Below, piece by piece: positions 15,659-23,038 of a stretch of 38,201 nt of DNA; within the stretch, counting starts at the first letter, position 1, and each line of letters starts with the position of its first letter. Origin of the DNA: JAYODW01 sp038116745 (GTDB taxonomy: Bacteria > Pseudomonadota > Gammaproteobacteria > Ga0077536); contig JAYODW010000041.1 of assembly GCA_038116745.1 (NCBI GenBank), positions 1 through 38,201 of the forward strand, read 5' to 3'. The position numbers and the translations under genes were made by a program. The notes beneath the pieces were generated by a model that ran no database searches, was not told the origin of the DNA, and worked only from the letters and a program-made list of their open reading frames with translations.

Positions 15659-16750
15659 TCAGTTGACGGAGATAAATTTGCGATGGGTGTGAACGGACAT
15701 GAGGATACCGAAGCTGGCCATAAGAGTCACCAGAGAAGTACCTCCAAAACTGACCAGAGGCAAAGGGACACCCACCACCGGCAGCTGTCCGGTCACCATA
15801 CCCATGTTGACAAAGATGTAGATGAAGAACGTTGCGGTAAGGCTGGCCGCGACCAGGCGGCCGAACATATCCTGAGCTTCTACCGCTATCTGCAGGCTCC
15901 TTACGATGATCATCGTGTAGGCGAGCATCAGCACCCCGACTCCGAGCAGACCAAACTCCTCACAGTAGACCGCAAAAATAAAATCCGTTGACCGCTCCGG
16001 CAGAAACTCTAGATGGGACTGCGTCCCATTCAGCCAGCCTTTGCCGTGAATGCCGCCAGAGCCAACCGCAATGGTTGCCTGGATGGTGTGATAGCCGGCA
16101 CCCAACGGGTCTGACTCCGGATCGAGAAGCGTCAGGATCCGCCGACGCTGGTAGTCGTGCAGCGCATACCAGGCCAGCGGCGCAGCAGCCAGGCCGAGCA
16201 ACAGACCGTTGCGCATGATGCGCCAGCTGATGCCCGCAAAGTAAATGACAAACACTCCCGAGGAAGCGACCAGAATCGCCGTGCCAAGATCCGGCTGTTT
16301 CACAATCAGCGTCGCAGGCAACAGCACCAGGATGAGTGCGATGAGCAGCACGCGTCTGTTTGGCGGTAGCACCTGTTCGCCAAGGAAACCCGCCAGGGTC
16401 AGCGGTACGGCGAGCTTCATGATTTCTGAAGGCTGGAAACGAATCACACCGAGGTCGAGCCAGCGCTGCGCGCCCCGACCAGAACCGAAGAATAAGACCA
16501 GCACCAGGAGTGCAAGCCCCACGAGATAAAAGACCGGTGCCGAGCGTAGAAGCGCCCGCGGAGAAATCTGCGCCAGCGCGAGCATGACTGCAAGCCCCAG
16601 GGCGAGCCTCACCCCCTGCTTAAAGAGCAGCTCGGTATCCTGACCTCCTGCGCTGTAGAGCACTACCAGACCAAGCATCGCGGTTACGATTACCGCGATC
16701 AGCAACGATGCATCAAGATGCAGATCGAAACGCCAGCTAGTCGGCTTCAT
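15659..16750 (-). CDS. rodA: SEDS peptidoglycan glycosyltransferase RodA (363 aa)
   Basis: Polytopic membrane enzyme that polymerises lipid II during cell elongation, working with PBP2 and MreBCD. About ten membrane segments are visible. SEDS hallmarks include AQRWLDLGVIRFQPSEIMKL, KQPDLGTAIL and the long periplasmic loop with GKGWLNGTQSHLEFLPERSTDFIFAV; the C-terminal PLVSFGGTSLV follows. I chose the ATG at 16750; a TTG two codons upstream (16756) is possible. The start overlaps the mrdA 3' end by 14 bases, so RodA and PBP2 synthesis is probably coupled. Confidence 0.97.
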   Translation of the reverse strand: MKPTSWRFDLHLDASLLIAVIVTAMLGLVVLYSAGGQDTELLFKQGVRLALGLAVMLALAQISPRALLRSAPVFYLVGLALLVLVLFFGSGRGAQRWLDLGVIRFQPSEIMKLAVPLTLAGFLGEQVLPPNRRVLLIALILVLLPATLIVKQPDLGTAILVASSGVFVIYFAGISWRIMRNGLLLGLAAAPLAWYALHDYQRRRILTLLDPESDPLGAGYHTIQATIAVGSGGIHGKGWLNGTQSHLEFLPERSTDFIFAVYCEEFGLLGVGVLMLAYTMIIVRSLQIAVEAQDMFGRLVAASLTATFFIYIFVNMGMVTGQLPVVGVPLPLVSFGGTSLVTLMASFGILMSVHTHRKFISVN

Positions 16751-18617
16751 GTGCAATGTCTGCCCGGTTCACTCTGTCCCCGAAGTAGTAGTCAATCATG
16801 CGGCGTGCGATCGGGGCTGCGGTTTTGCTGCCACCCTCACCATGCTCCACCACAATCGCGATCACCAGCTCAGGGTCCTCGACCGGCGCAAAAGCGACAA
16901 AAAGGGCGTGATCTTTCAGGTGCTCGGGCACATCAAGCTCATCCGCCTTTTCGTCCTGAGCAATGCCGAACACCTGGGCAGTTCCCGTTTTCCCGGCAAA
17001 ACGCACCGCGGCGCCCTCCCCGCTTCGGCGTGCGGTCCCCGTAGCTCCATGCACTACCTCTTCCATATCGGCGATAATCTCGTCCCAGTGCGCGGGGTCC
17101 TTGAGCGTCACCTCGGGGCGCTGGTACATCCCAATGTCGATCGCAGGCAACCCCGGATCCTGGGATTCAACCTGACTCAGCACATGCGGTATTGCGACTG
17201 CTCCTCGGGTTGCGAGGATCCCGATGGCGTATGCGAGCTGCAATGGGGTCGTGAGCATGAAGCCCTGTCCGATCCCTGCAATCAGAGTTTCACCGGGAAA
17301 CCAGGGCAGATTGCGCACGCGCTTCTTCCATTCAGGGGAGGGTAACAGGCCTCGATTCTCCCCCGGAATATCGATCCCGGTGATTTCTCCCAGACCGAAC
17401 CAGGAAAGTCCTTCGCGCAGGCGCCGGATCCCAAGTTCGTGCGCCAGGCTATAAAAATAGACATCACAGGAACGGGCGATCGCCTGCTTCAAGCCGACGT
17501 GACCATGGCCATCCTCGAGCCAGTCACGATAGCGGTGCTGGTCACCTGGAAGGCTGTACCAGCCAGGACACCAGGTCGTCTGCGTCGTCGTGCGTAGACC
17601 GTATTCGAGACCTGCCAGCCCTACCAGGGGTTTTATGGTGGACCCCGGTGGGTACTGCCCTTGGAGCGCGCGATTGAATAAAGGGCGAGTGGTAGACGTG
17701 TTCCACGCGTTGAATTTTTTCCGACTGATGCCATTGACAAACACATCAGGCTCAAACGAAGGGCTGCTTGCCAGAACCAGCGCCGCGCCGGTCCAGGGCT
17801 CAAGCGCGACAACAGCTCCCGCGCGTCCGTCCATAGCCGCGAGCGCCGTCATCTGCAGGCCGGCGTCTATGGTCAGATGAAGATCTGCACCGGGCACGGG
17901 TGGGGTTCTCTCCACCACACGCAGAACTCGCCCAAACGCGTTGACCTCTACCTGCTCATACCCAACTGTTCCATGGAGCAGGTCTTCACGCGCTTTTTCA
18001 ACACCTGTCTTACCGGTATGCGAAGTGGCTGCGTAGTTCGAGGGATCCAGCAACCCAAGATCAGCTTCGCTGATCCGGCCAACATAGCCCACCACGTGTG
18101 CGAACTGAGCACCCAGAGGATAGTGACGAGTGAGTCCAGCCTTGACCGAGAAGCCGGGAAAGCGGTGACGGTTCACCGAAAACACCGCAAGCTCCTCCTC
18201 ACTGAGGTCGCTTTTCACCGTCACATCGTCGAAACGCCGTGAGACGCCCAGCTGCCTCTGAAATTCCTCTACATCACTCTCGTTAAGCTGAATCAGCTGT
18301 TTTAAGTCGGCTACGGCTTCCTGCAGATCGGTAATTTTTTCGCGCACCGCAATCAGAGAGAACGACGGTCGGTTTTCCGCCAGAACCATGCCGTCGCTGC
18401 TGAAAATCAGCCCACGAGGTGGCGCAATCGGTTGAACTCGAAGACGGTTGTCATGTGAAAGCGTCGTAAAGTGGTCGTGGCGCACCACCTGAAGCCACAC
18501 CAGTCGTGCCACGATCACCAGGGCCAGCAACACCATCATGCCGGCCGCGATCCACACTCGCGCCCGATATAGTGAACGCTCCCGCTCAGGGTTTTTTAAC
18601 AGTTGCTGCAGCCTCAT
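16737..18617 (-). CDS. mrdA: Peptidoglycan DD-transpeptidase PBP2 (626 aa)
   Basis: Class B penicillin-binding protein of the elongasome, cross-linking the strands made by RodA. A single membrane anchor lies near residues 22-44. The PBP dimerisation domain starts with PIAPPRGLIFSSDG, and the transpeptidase domain has the active-site Ser at about residue 326 in PPGSTIKP, SCD as the second motif and KTGTAQ as the third. I chose the ATG at 18617 because the cytoplasmic tail then has the family's length. The frame also has a TTG at 18641, with a GAAG ahead of it. The gap to mreD carries a short GC-rich tandem repeat. Confidence 0.95.
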   Translation of the reverse strand: MRLQQLLKNPERERSLYRARVWIAAGMMVLLALVIVARLVWLQVVRHDHFTTLSHDNRLRVQPIAPPRGLIFSSDGMVLAENRPSFSLIAVREKITDLQEAVADLKQLIQLNESDVEEFQRQLGVSRRFDDVTVKSDLSEEELAVFSVNRHRFPGFSVKAGLTRHYPLGAQFAHVVGYVGRISEADLGLLDPSNYAATSHTGKTGVEKAREDLLHGTVGYEQVEVNAFGRVLRVVERTPPVPGADLHLTIDAGLQMTALAAMDGRAGAVVALEPWTGAALVLASSPSFEPDVFVNGISRKKFNAWNTSTTRPLFNRALQGQYPPGSTIKPLVGLAGLEYGLRTTTQTTWCPGWYSLPGDQHRYRDWLEDGHGHVGLKQAIARSCDVYFYSLAHELGIRRLREGLSWFGLGEITGIDIPGENRGLLPSPEWKKRVRNLPWFPGETLIAGIGQGFMLTTPLQLAYAIGILATRGAVAIPHVLSQVESQDPGLPAIDIGMYQRPEVTLKDPAHWDEIIADMEEVVHGATGTARRSGEGAAVRFAGKTGTAQVFGIAQDEKADELDVPEHLKDHALFVAFAPVEDPELVIAIVVEHGEGGSKTAAPIARRMIDYYFGDRVNRADIAHEAD

Positions 18618-18680
18618 CTCACGCTGCAACCGTCGCCGCAAATGTCTTCATGGGGTCTGCAAAACATCATGCGCCACGTC

Positions 18681-18708
18681 CGCCCCGGACACCGCCCCGG
18701 ACACCGCC
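18681..18708. repeat. 12-bp GC-rich tandem repeat between mreD and mrdA
   Basis: CGCCCCGGACAC occurs twice back to back (18681-18692 and 18693-18704) and a third copy begins. It lies in the roughly 100-base gap after the mreD stop. On the transcribed strand it is a run of GGGG and GG tracts that could fold. No function is shown. Confidence 0.6.
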
Positions 18709-18719
18709 GCGCGAGCCCG

Positions 18720-19202
18720 TCACTGCAGTCCGGCACGCCGCCGCAGATCCCGCAACATGATGTACACCCATGGCCAGAGCAGCGCAGCGCTGACCGCACC
18801 CAGCAGGTAGTCCCATCCGTAAGCCATCGAGCCTGTCAGGTTGTAAAGCGCGAGCATCACCAGAAGGTAAGCAAAACTGAGCAGTCCAACGAACACGGCC
18901 TGTTGCCGGAGCGGGAAGACCCGCACCCGCTGGTGATAGAGCAGAGCCACATAAGAGACCATCGCCATGCCCAGGGCGTGCTGGCCAAGGGTGGCCCCCT
19001 GCAGCACGTCCATCAGGAAACCAACGATCCAGCTCGTCATGACACCCACACGCATCGGCAGCGCCATTGACCAGTAGATCAACACCAGCGCCACCCAAGG
19101 CGGCTTCCAGCTCACAGCCCAAGTGGGCATAGGGATCGCAGAGAGCATCAGCGCTATCACGATGCTGAGGGCAATAACCCAGGCTCTACTGAAACGAGTC
19201 AT
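18720..19202 (-). CDS. mreD: Rod shape-determining membrane protein MreD (160 aa)
   Basis: Small inner-membrane protein of the MreBCD elongasome. Five or six hydrophobic segments are visible along its length. The arrangement WVALVLIYWSMALPMRVGV, then GFLMDVLQGATLGQHALG, matches the family. The only possible upstream start is this ATG, since an in-frame TGA lies just ahead of it and no GTG or TTG stands between. It has no convincing Shine-Dalgarno sequence of its own, whereas a short upstream ORF that overlaps its first codons does (see the leader ORF). It lies 111 bases after mreC, an unusually wide gap for this cluster. Confidence 0.93.
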   Translation of the reverse strand: MTRFSRAWVIALSIVIALMLSAIPMPTWAVSWKPPWVALVLIYWSMALPMRVGVMTSWIVGFLMDVLQGATLGQHALGMAMVSYVALLYHQRVRVFPLRQQAVFVGLLSFAYLLVMLALYNLTGSMAYGWDYLLGAVSAALLWPWVYIMLRDLRRRAGLQ

Positions 19203-19233
19203 GACGCGCGCTCGGGCTCATAGTGCCCACCAT
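19186..19233 (-). CDS. Possible 15-codon leader ORF overlapping the mreD start
   Basis: The purine-rich GAGAGGAG sits just before an ATG at 19233 that opens a short frame, MVGTMSPSARHDSFQ, ending with TAG inside mreD codons 5-6. A GTG as second codon would have the better spacing. mreD itself has no visible ribosome-binding site, so this ORF could deliver ribosomes to it by termination and re-initiation. I infer this only from layout; the peptide resembles nothing I know and may not be made. Confidence 0.35.
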   Translation of the reverse strand: MVGTMSPSARHDSFQ

Positions 19234-19313
19234 CGCTCCTCTCACTCTCCGGCGGGCAATCTTGGCCGCTAGGCGGCTCGCGCGACTGAAAACGCCCTGC
19301 TGCGGCCGCCCGC

Positions 19314-20174
19314 TTACCGTGCAGCGGAATAACGCTCGTCTTCAGGCGCTTGCGCGTCGACCCCGATCAGCAGAACTTCCCGCGCGTGGCTGACGTTGCC
19401 CGCAGTCTCGACGGTCACTTCTGCAAACGCCGCGCCCTCCGGCTGGTAGATATCTACGACCGAGCCGACTGGATAGCCTGCTGGGAAGCGCCCGCCAAGG
19501 CCGGAGGTGACGATCAGGTCTCCAATCCGGATGTCCGCGTTACCCGCGACGAACGCCAGGCGCACCTGTTCTGGCGCAGAACCACCCGAGGCGATGGCGC
19601 GCAGACCGCTGCGATTCACCGCGACCGGCAGTGCATGACGTTGATCGGTAATCAGCAAAGCAGTGCTGGAAAAAAGCCCCGCATGGCTGATCTGTCCGAT
19701 AACCCCATAGGCATCAACAACCGCCTGACCGACAAATACGCCTTGTCGGGTGCCCTTGTTAACAACAATCTGCCGTGAGGATGGCGCCGTCTCGATGGCA
19801 AGAACATCAGCGACGATAACTCGCTCATCAAATACAGCGGAGGAATCCAGCAATTCCCGCAGGCGAGAGTTCTCTTGCTCCAGCGCTTCGAACCGCAATG
19901 CGCGATGACGCAAAACGAGGTTGTCCTCGCGTAACTGTTGGTTTGTCTCCAGCAGTGCACCACGGGATTGCACCTGCTCCGCAACGTACGTAACGCCTCT
20001 GATCGGTGCGTTAACGGCGATTTCAAGCGGGTATATCAGAACGCTGAGGGCCGCACGGATCGATCGCAGGTGCAGCTGGGAATGATCGATTGACATCAGC
20101 AAGAACGAAAACACCGCACACGTTGCCATGCGCAGGGCTGGCGAGGGCGCATTTTTGAACAGCGGTTTGATCAG
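19314..20174 (-). CDS. mreC: Rod shape-determining protein MreC (286 aa with a non-ATG start)
   Basis: Periplasmic scaffold of the elongasome with one N-terminal membrane segment, a coiled coil (about 60-100, with QLREDNLVLRHRALRFEALEQENSRLRELL) and a C-terminal beta domain. The first ATG, at 20129, lies within the membrane anchor's flank. The frame continues upstream as IKPLFKNAPSPALR, which matches the known MreC opening (MKPIFSRGPS in E. coli). AGGAG stands just ahead of CTG (20172-20174) and ATC (20169-20171), so one of these seems to be the true start codon. I use CTG. It follows mreB closely, 30 bases after its stop. Confidence 0.9.
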   Translation of the reverse strand: MIKPLFKNAPSPALRMATCAVFSFLLMSIDHSQLHLRSIRAALSVLIYPLEIAVNAPIRGVTYVAEQVQSRGALLETNQQLREDNLVLRHRALRFEALEQENSRLRELLDSSAVFDERVIVADVLAIETAPSSRQIVVNKGTRQGVFVGQAVVDAYGVIGQISHAGLFSSTALLITDQRHALPVAVNRSGLRAIASGGSAPEQVRLAFVAGNADIRIGDLIVTSGLGGRFPAGYPVGSVVDIYQPEGAAFAEVTVETAGNVSHAREVLLIGVDAQAPEDERYSAAR

Positions 20175-20192
20175 CGTTCTCCTGCTGCGCCG

Positions 20193-20207
20193 TAGACGAA
20201 TCGTCTA
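20193..20207. other. Perfect dyad over the mreB stop codon
   Basis: TAGACGATTCGTCTA (minus strand) has seven-base arms around one base and includes the mreB TAG stop. As RNA it would form a five-pair stem just upstream of the mreC ribosome-binding site. No T-run follows, so it is not a terminator. It could tune the ratio of MreB to MreC by folding or processing; this is inference. Confidence 0.4.
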
Positions 20208-21251
20208 CTCCAAGCCCAGAACCTCTGGCCCGTGTTCCTCGATCATTTCAAGTACGCGCCCGCCGCCTCGCGCGACGCAGGTCAGCGGGTCTTCTGCGAC
20301 TATCACAGGCAGCCCGGTTTCTTCCATGATCAAGCGGTCAAGATCTTTCAGGAGAGCACCGCCCCCTGTCATCACCATACCCCGCTCTGCAACATCGGAA
20401 CCGAGTTCGGGGGGTGTTTTTTCCAGCGCGGTTTTGACCGCCTCAACTATCCCTGCGAGAGGCTCCTGCAGGGCTTCCAGAATTTCGTTGCTGTTCAGCG
20501 TAAAGCTTCTTGGCAGGCCCTCCGCCAGATTCCGCCCTTTGATCTCGATCTCGCGGACTTCGTTGCCCGGGTAAGCGCAGCCGATTTCATGCTTGATGCG
20601 TTCAGCTGTTGCGTCTCCGATGAGGCTCCCGTAATTGCGTCGGACATAGTTGATGATCGCATCGTCAAACCGGTCGCCGCCGATTCGGACTGAATCTGAA
20701 TACACGATGCCGTTGAGAGAAATGACGGCTACCTCGGTCGTCCCGCCACCGATATCCAGCACCATGGAACCGCTCGCATCGCTCACGGGCATACCGGCGC
20801 CAATAGCGGCCGACATTGGCTCCTCGATCAGATACACCTCACGCGCGCCGGCACCTTGTGCGGACTCTTTAATAGCACGACGTTCGACCTGGGTTGAACC
20901 ACAGGGCACACAGACCAGTACCCTGGGGCTAGGCTTGAAGAGCTGGTTTCCGTGCACCTTGCGGATGAAGTGCTGAAGCATCTTCTCTGTGACAGTGAAG
21001 TCCGCAATCACTCCGTCTTTCAGCGGACGGATCGCGTCGATATGCCCAGGCGTTCGTCCGAGCATACGCTTGGCTTCGGCGCCGACCGCTGCGATCGCTT
21101 TCGAGTTGCTCGTCTCACGTCCGCGCCGGATCGCCACGACTGAAGGTTCGTTCAGCACGATCCCCTTGCCACGCACGTAAATAAGTGTGTTAGCTGTTCC
21201 CAGGTCGATCGACAGATCGTTTGAGAACATCCCTCGCAGCATGCGAAGCAT
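20205..21251 (-). CDS. mreB: Rod shape-determining actin homologue MreB (348 aa)
   Basis: Bacterial actin that forms membrane-bound filaments and positions the elongasome. Nucleotide-binding blocks are visible: DLGTANTLIYVRG near residues 16-28, VLDIGGGTTEVAVISLNGIV in the middle and MTGGGALLKDLD near 300. The opening MLRMLRGMFSNDLSIDLG is the family's normal start, and the ATG at 21251 has AAGGA upstream. Length is normal. First gene of the minus-strand mreBCD-mrdA-rodA run and divergent from gatC. Confidence 0.98.
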   Translation of the reverse strand: MLRMLRGMFSNDLSIDLGTANTLIYVRGKGIVLNEPSVVAIRRGRETSNSKAIAAVGAEAKRMLGRTPGHIDAIRPLKDGVIADFTVTEKMLQHFIRKVHGNQLFKPSPRVLVCVPCGSTQVERRAIKESAQGAGAREVYLIEEPMSAAIGAGMPVSDASGSMVLDIGGGTTEVAVISLNGIVYSDSVRIGGDRFDDAIINYVRRNYGSLIGDATAERIKHEIGCAYPGNEVREIEIKGRNLAEGLPRSFTLNSNEILEALQEPLAGIVEAVKTALEKTPPELGSDVAERGMVMTGGGALLKDLDRLIMEETGLPVIVAEDPLTCVARGGGRVLEMIEEHGPEVLGLE

Positions 21252-21505
21252 TAATTCAGTTCCTTACGAAGAAAGGAGATTGCGTTGCAGTCGGCGTGCA
21301 TCATTAGAAACTGTGGTTCCAAGCGCCCGCTGCCATTAGATTGATGACCCGAGTTCCCGCTTGCAGGGCTTCTTCGGGGCGTCGAATCAGCAAGGCAGCA
21401 ATCCGCAGTAAAATCGCGGATTATGGTATCAGCAGCCTCTGCTGCACAGCAATATAAACATACCCGAATGTTCTTTTTAATCAATCAACTACTTGAGAAT
21501 CCTTC
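21252..21505. promoter_or_regulatory. Divergent control region between mreB and gatC
   Basis: This 254-base region must hold both promoters. For gatC a TATAAA lies at 21453-21458, without a good -35. For mreB a weak minus-strand pair, TTGCTG and TACCAT with an 18-base spacer, overlaps a CAGCAG-CCT-CTGCTG dyad at 21430-21444. The dyad sits where it could affect both directions. No gene is visible here, and the promoter calls are tentative. Confidence 0.3.
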
Positions 21506-21793
21506 ATGGCAGTGACACCAGACGAAGTGTCCAGGATCGCAAACCTCGCCAGGCTTGCGATTGACCAGACTGATGCACCCTATTACGCCACGCAACTCTC
21601 CAAAATCCTTGAGTTCGTCGCCCAGATGAACTCCATAGATACAAGCGGCGTGCAACCGATGGCACATCCGCTTGATGCGAAATCCCGCTTGCGCGAAGAC
21701 GCAATTACTGAAGTTGACCAACGTGCCGTGATGCAGAGCGTGGCGCCGGCGGTAGAGGAAGGTCTCTACCTGGTACCCCGGGTTATCGAGTAA
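21506..21793 (+). CDS. gatC: Asp/Glu-tRNA amidotransferase subunit C (95 aa)
   Basis: Small belt-like subunit that holds GatA and GatB together in the enzyme that converts Glu-tRNA(Gln) or Asp-tRNA(Asn) to the amide form. It opens with VTPDEVSRIANLARLAI and has the conserved MAHPLDAKSRLREDAI block and the closing GLYLVPRVIE. Length is as expected. The ATG at 21506 is preceded by GAGAA. gatA follows 8 bases downstream, so the three genes form one operon. Confidence 0.96.
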   Translation: MAVTPDEVSRIANLARLAIDQTDAPYYATQLSKILEFVAQMNSIDTSGVQPMAHPLDAKSRLREDAITEVDQRAVMQSVAPAVEEGLYLVPRVIE

Positions 21794-21801
21794 CGCAGGA
21801 G

Positions 21802-23037
21802 ATGGATTTACACGCAACTTCAGCAACAGTTCTGAGTAAGGCTCTCGCGGCAAAGCAGATTTCCAGCGTTGAACTGACGAAAACGTATCTTGAAAGAATC
21901 GGCCGCCTTAACCCGAGCCTGAACACCTTGATTACCGTGTGCGAGGAACTAGCCCTCGAGCAGGCTCAGGCAGCTGACAGGCGAAGAGCAAACGGTGCCG
22001 CAGGCCGTCTGACTGGGATCCCTTACGTCAATAAAGACATTTTCTGCACCAAAGGCGTTCTCACAACGTGCGCCTCTAAGATGCTCGCAAACTTCGTTGC
22101 CCCGTACGACGCTCACGTAGTGGAGAAGCTGAACGCCGCAGGGATGGTGATGTTAGGCAAAGCCAACATGGATGAGTTCGCCATGGGCTCCTCTAACGAA
22201 ACGAGCCACTTCGGCGCGGTGCGGAATCCTTGGGACCTCGAGCGCGTGCCCGGCGGGTCATCCGGCGGTTCGGCTGCTGCCATCGCTGCAGGCCTTGCTC
22301 CTCTGGCGACAGGGACCGACACAGGCGGCTCCATTCGTCAGCCGGCAGCGTTTTGCGGCATCAGCGGACTCAAACCGACTTACGGGCGTGTTTCCCGATA
22401 CGGCATGGTGGCGTTTGCATCGAGCCTGGACCAGGGCGGCCCGATGGCGCGGGACGCTGAAGACCTGGCCCTGATGCTCACAGAACTCGCTGGTTTCGAC
22501 GAAAGAGACAGTACGTCAGCCGACCGCGCACCTGAGGACTTCACCTGTCAGCTGAATTCTGATCTGCGTGGCCTGCGGATAGGACTTCCGGTGCAGTTCT
22601 TCAGTGCCGACTTGACTCCAGGCGTGGAGGAGCGCGTTCGCAGTGCGGTTGATGTGCTGCAAACGCTGGGCGCGGAAGTGCGTGAAGTCCGCCTTCGGCA
22701 CGCGAATCTGGCGATCCCCGCTTACTACGTGATCGCATCGGCAGAGTGTTCGTCAAACCTGTCTCGATACGATGGAGTGCGGTTTGGACATCGCTGCGAG
22801 CACCCGAGCGACTTGACTGATTTATATCGTCGCTCGCGCAGTGAAGGATTCGGAGAAGAGGTCAAACGCCGGATACTCGTCGGGACCTATGCACTTTCTG
22901 CGGGTTACTACGACGCTTATTACGGNNNNNNNNNNNNNNNNNNNNNNNNNNNNNNNNNNNNNNNNNNNNNNNNNNNNNNNNNNNNNNNNNNNNNNNNNNN
23001 NNNNNNNNNNNNNNNNNNNNNNNNNCTGGAGAGCTGA
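21802..23037 (+). CDS. gatA: Asp/Glu-tRNA amidotransferase subunit A, interrupted by an assembly gap
   Basis: Amidase-signature subunit that releases ammonia from glutamine for the GatCAB reaction. The Ser-cisSer-Lys triad is visible: Lys78 (NKDIFC), Ser153 (in GGSSGGSAAA) and Ser177 (TGGSIRQ). Residues 1-374 are readable up to YYDAYY, then 100 N follow, and only a final LES and stop can be read after the gap. GatA is normally about 485 residues, so roughly 105-110 residues are unread, while the gap leaves room for only about 34. The gap length is therefore a placeholder and the gene is probably intact in the cell. The last bases, GGAG before TGA, also serve as the gatB ribosome-binding site. 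Confidence 0.93.
   Translation: MDLHATSATVLSKALAAKQISSVELTKTYLERIGRLNPSLNTLITVCEELALEQAQAADRRRANGAAGRLTGIPYVNKDIFCTKGVLTTCASKMLANFVAPYDAHVVEKLNAAGMVMLGKANMDEFAMGSSNETSHFGAVRNPWDLERVPGGSSGGSAAAIAAGLAPLATGTDTGGSIRQPAAFCGISGLKPTYGRVSRYGMVAFASSLDQGGPMARDAEDLALMLTELAGFDERDSTSADRAPEDFTCQLNSDLRGLRIGLPVQFFSADLTPGVEERVRSAVDVLQTLGAEVREVRLRHANLAIPAYYVIASAECSSNLSRYDGVRFGHRCEHPSDLTDLYRRSRSEGFGEEVKRRILVGTYALSAGYYDAYYXXXXXXXXXXXXXXXXXXXXXXXXXXXXXXXXXXLES
22926..23025. other. Assembly gap of exactly 100 N
   Basis: A round-number run of N inside gatA. From the usual length of GatA about 320 bases should be missing here, so the true distance is probably some 220 bases longer than drawn. All coordinates to the right are nominal. 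Confidence 0.98.
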
Positions 23038-23038
23038 A

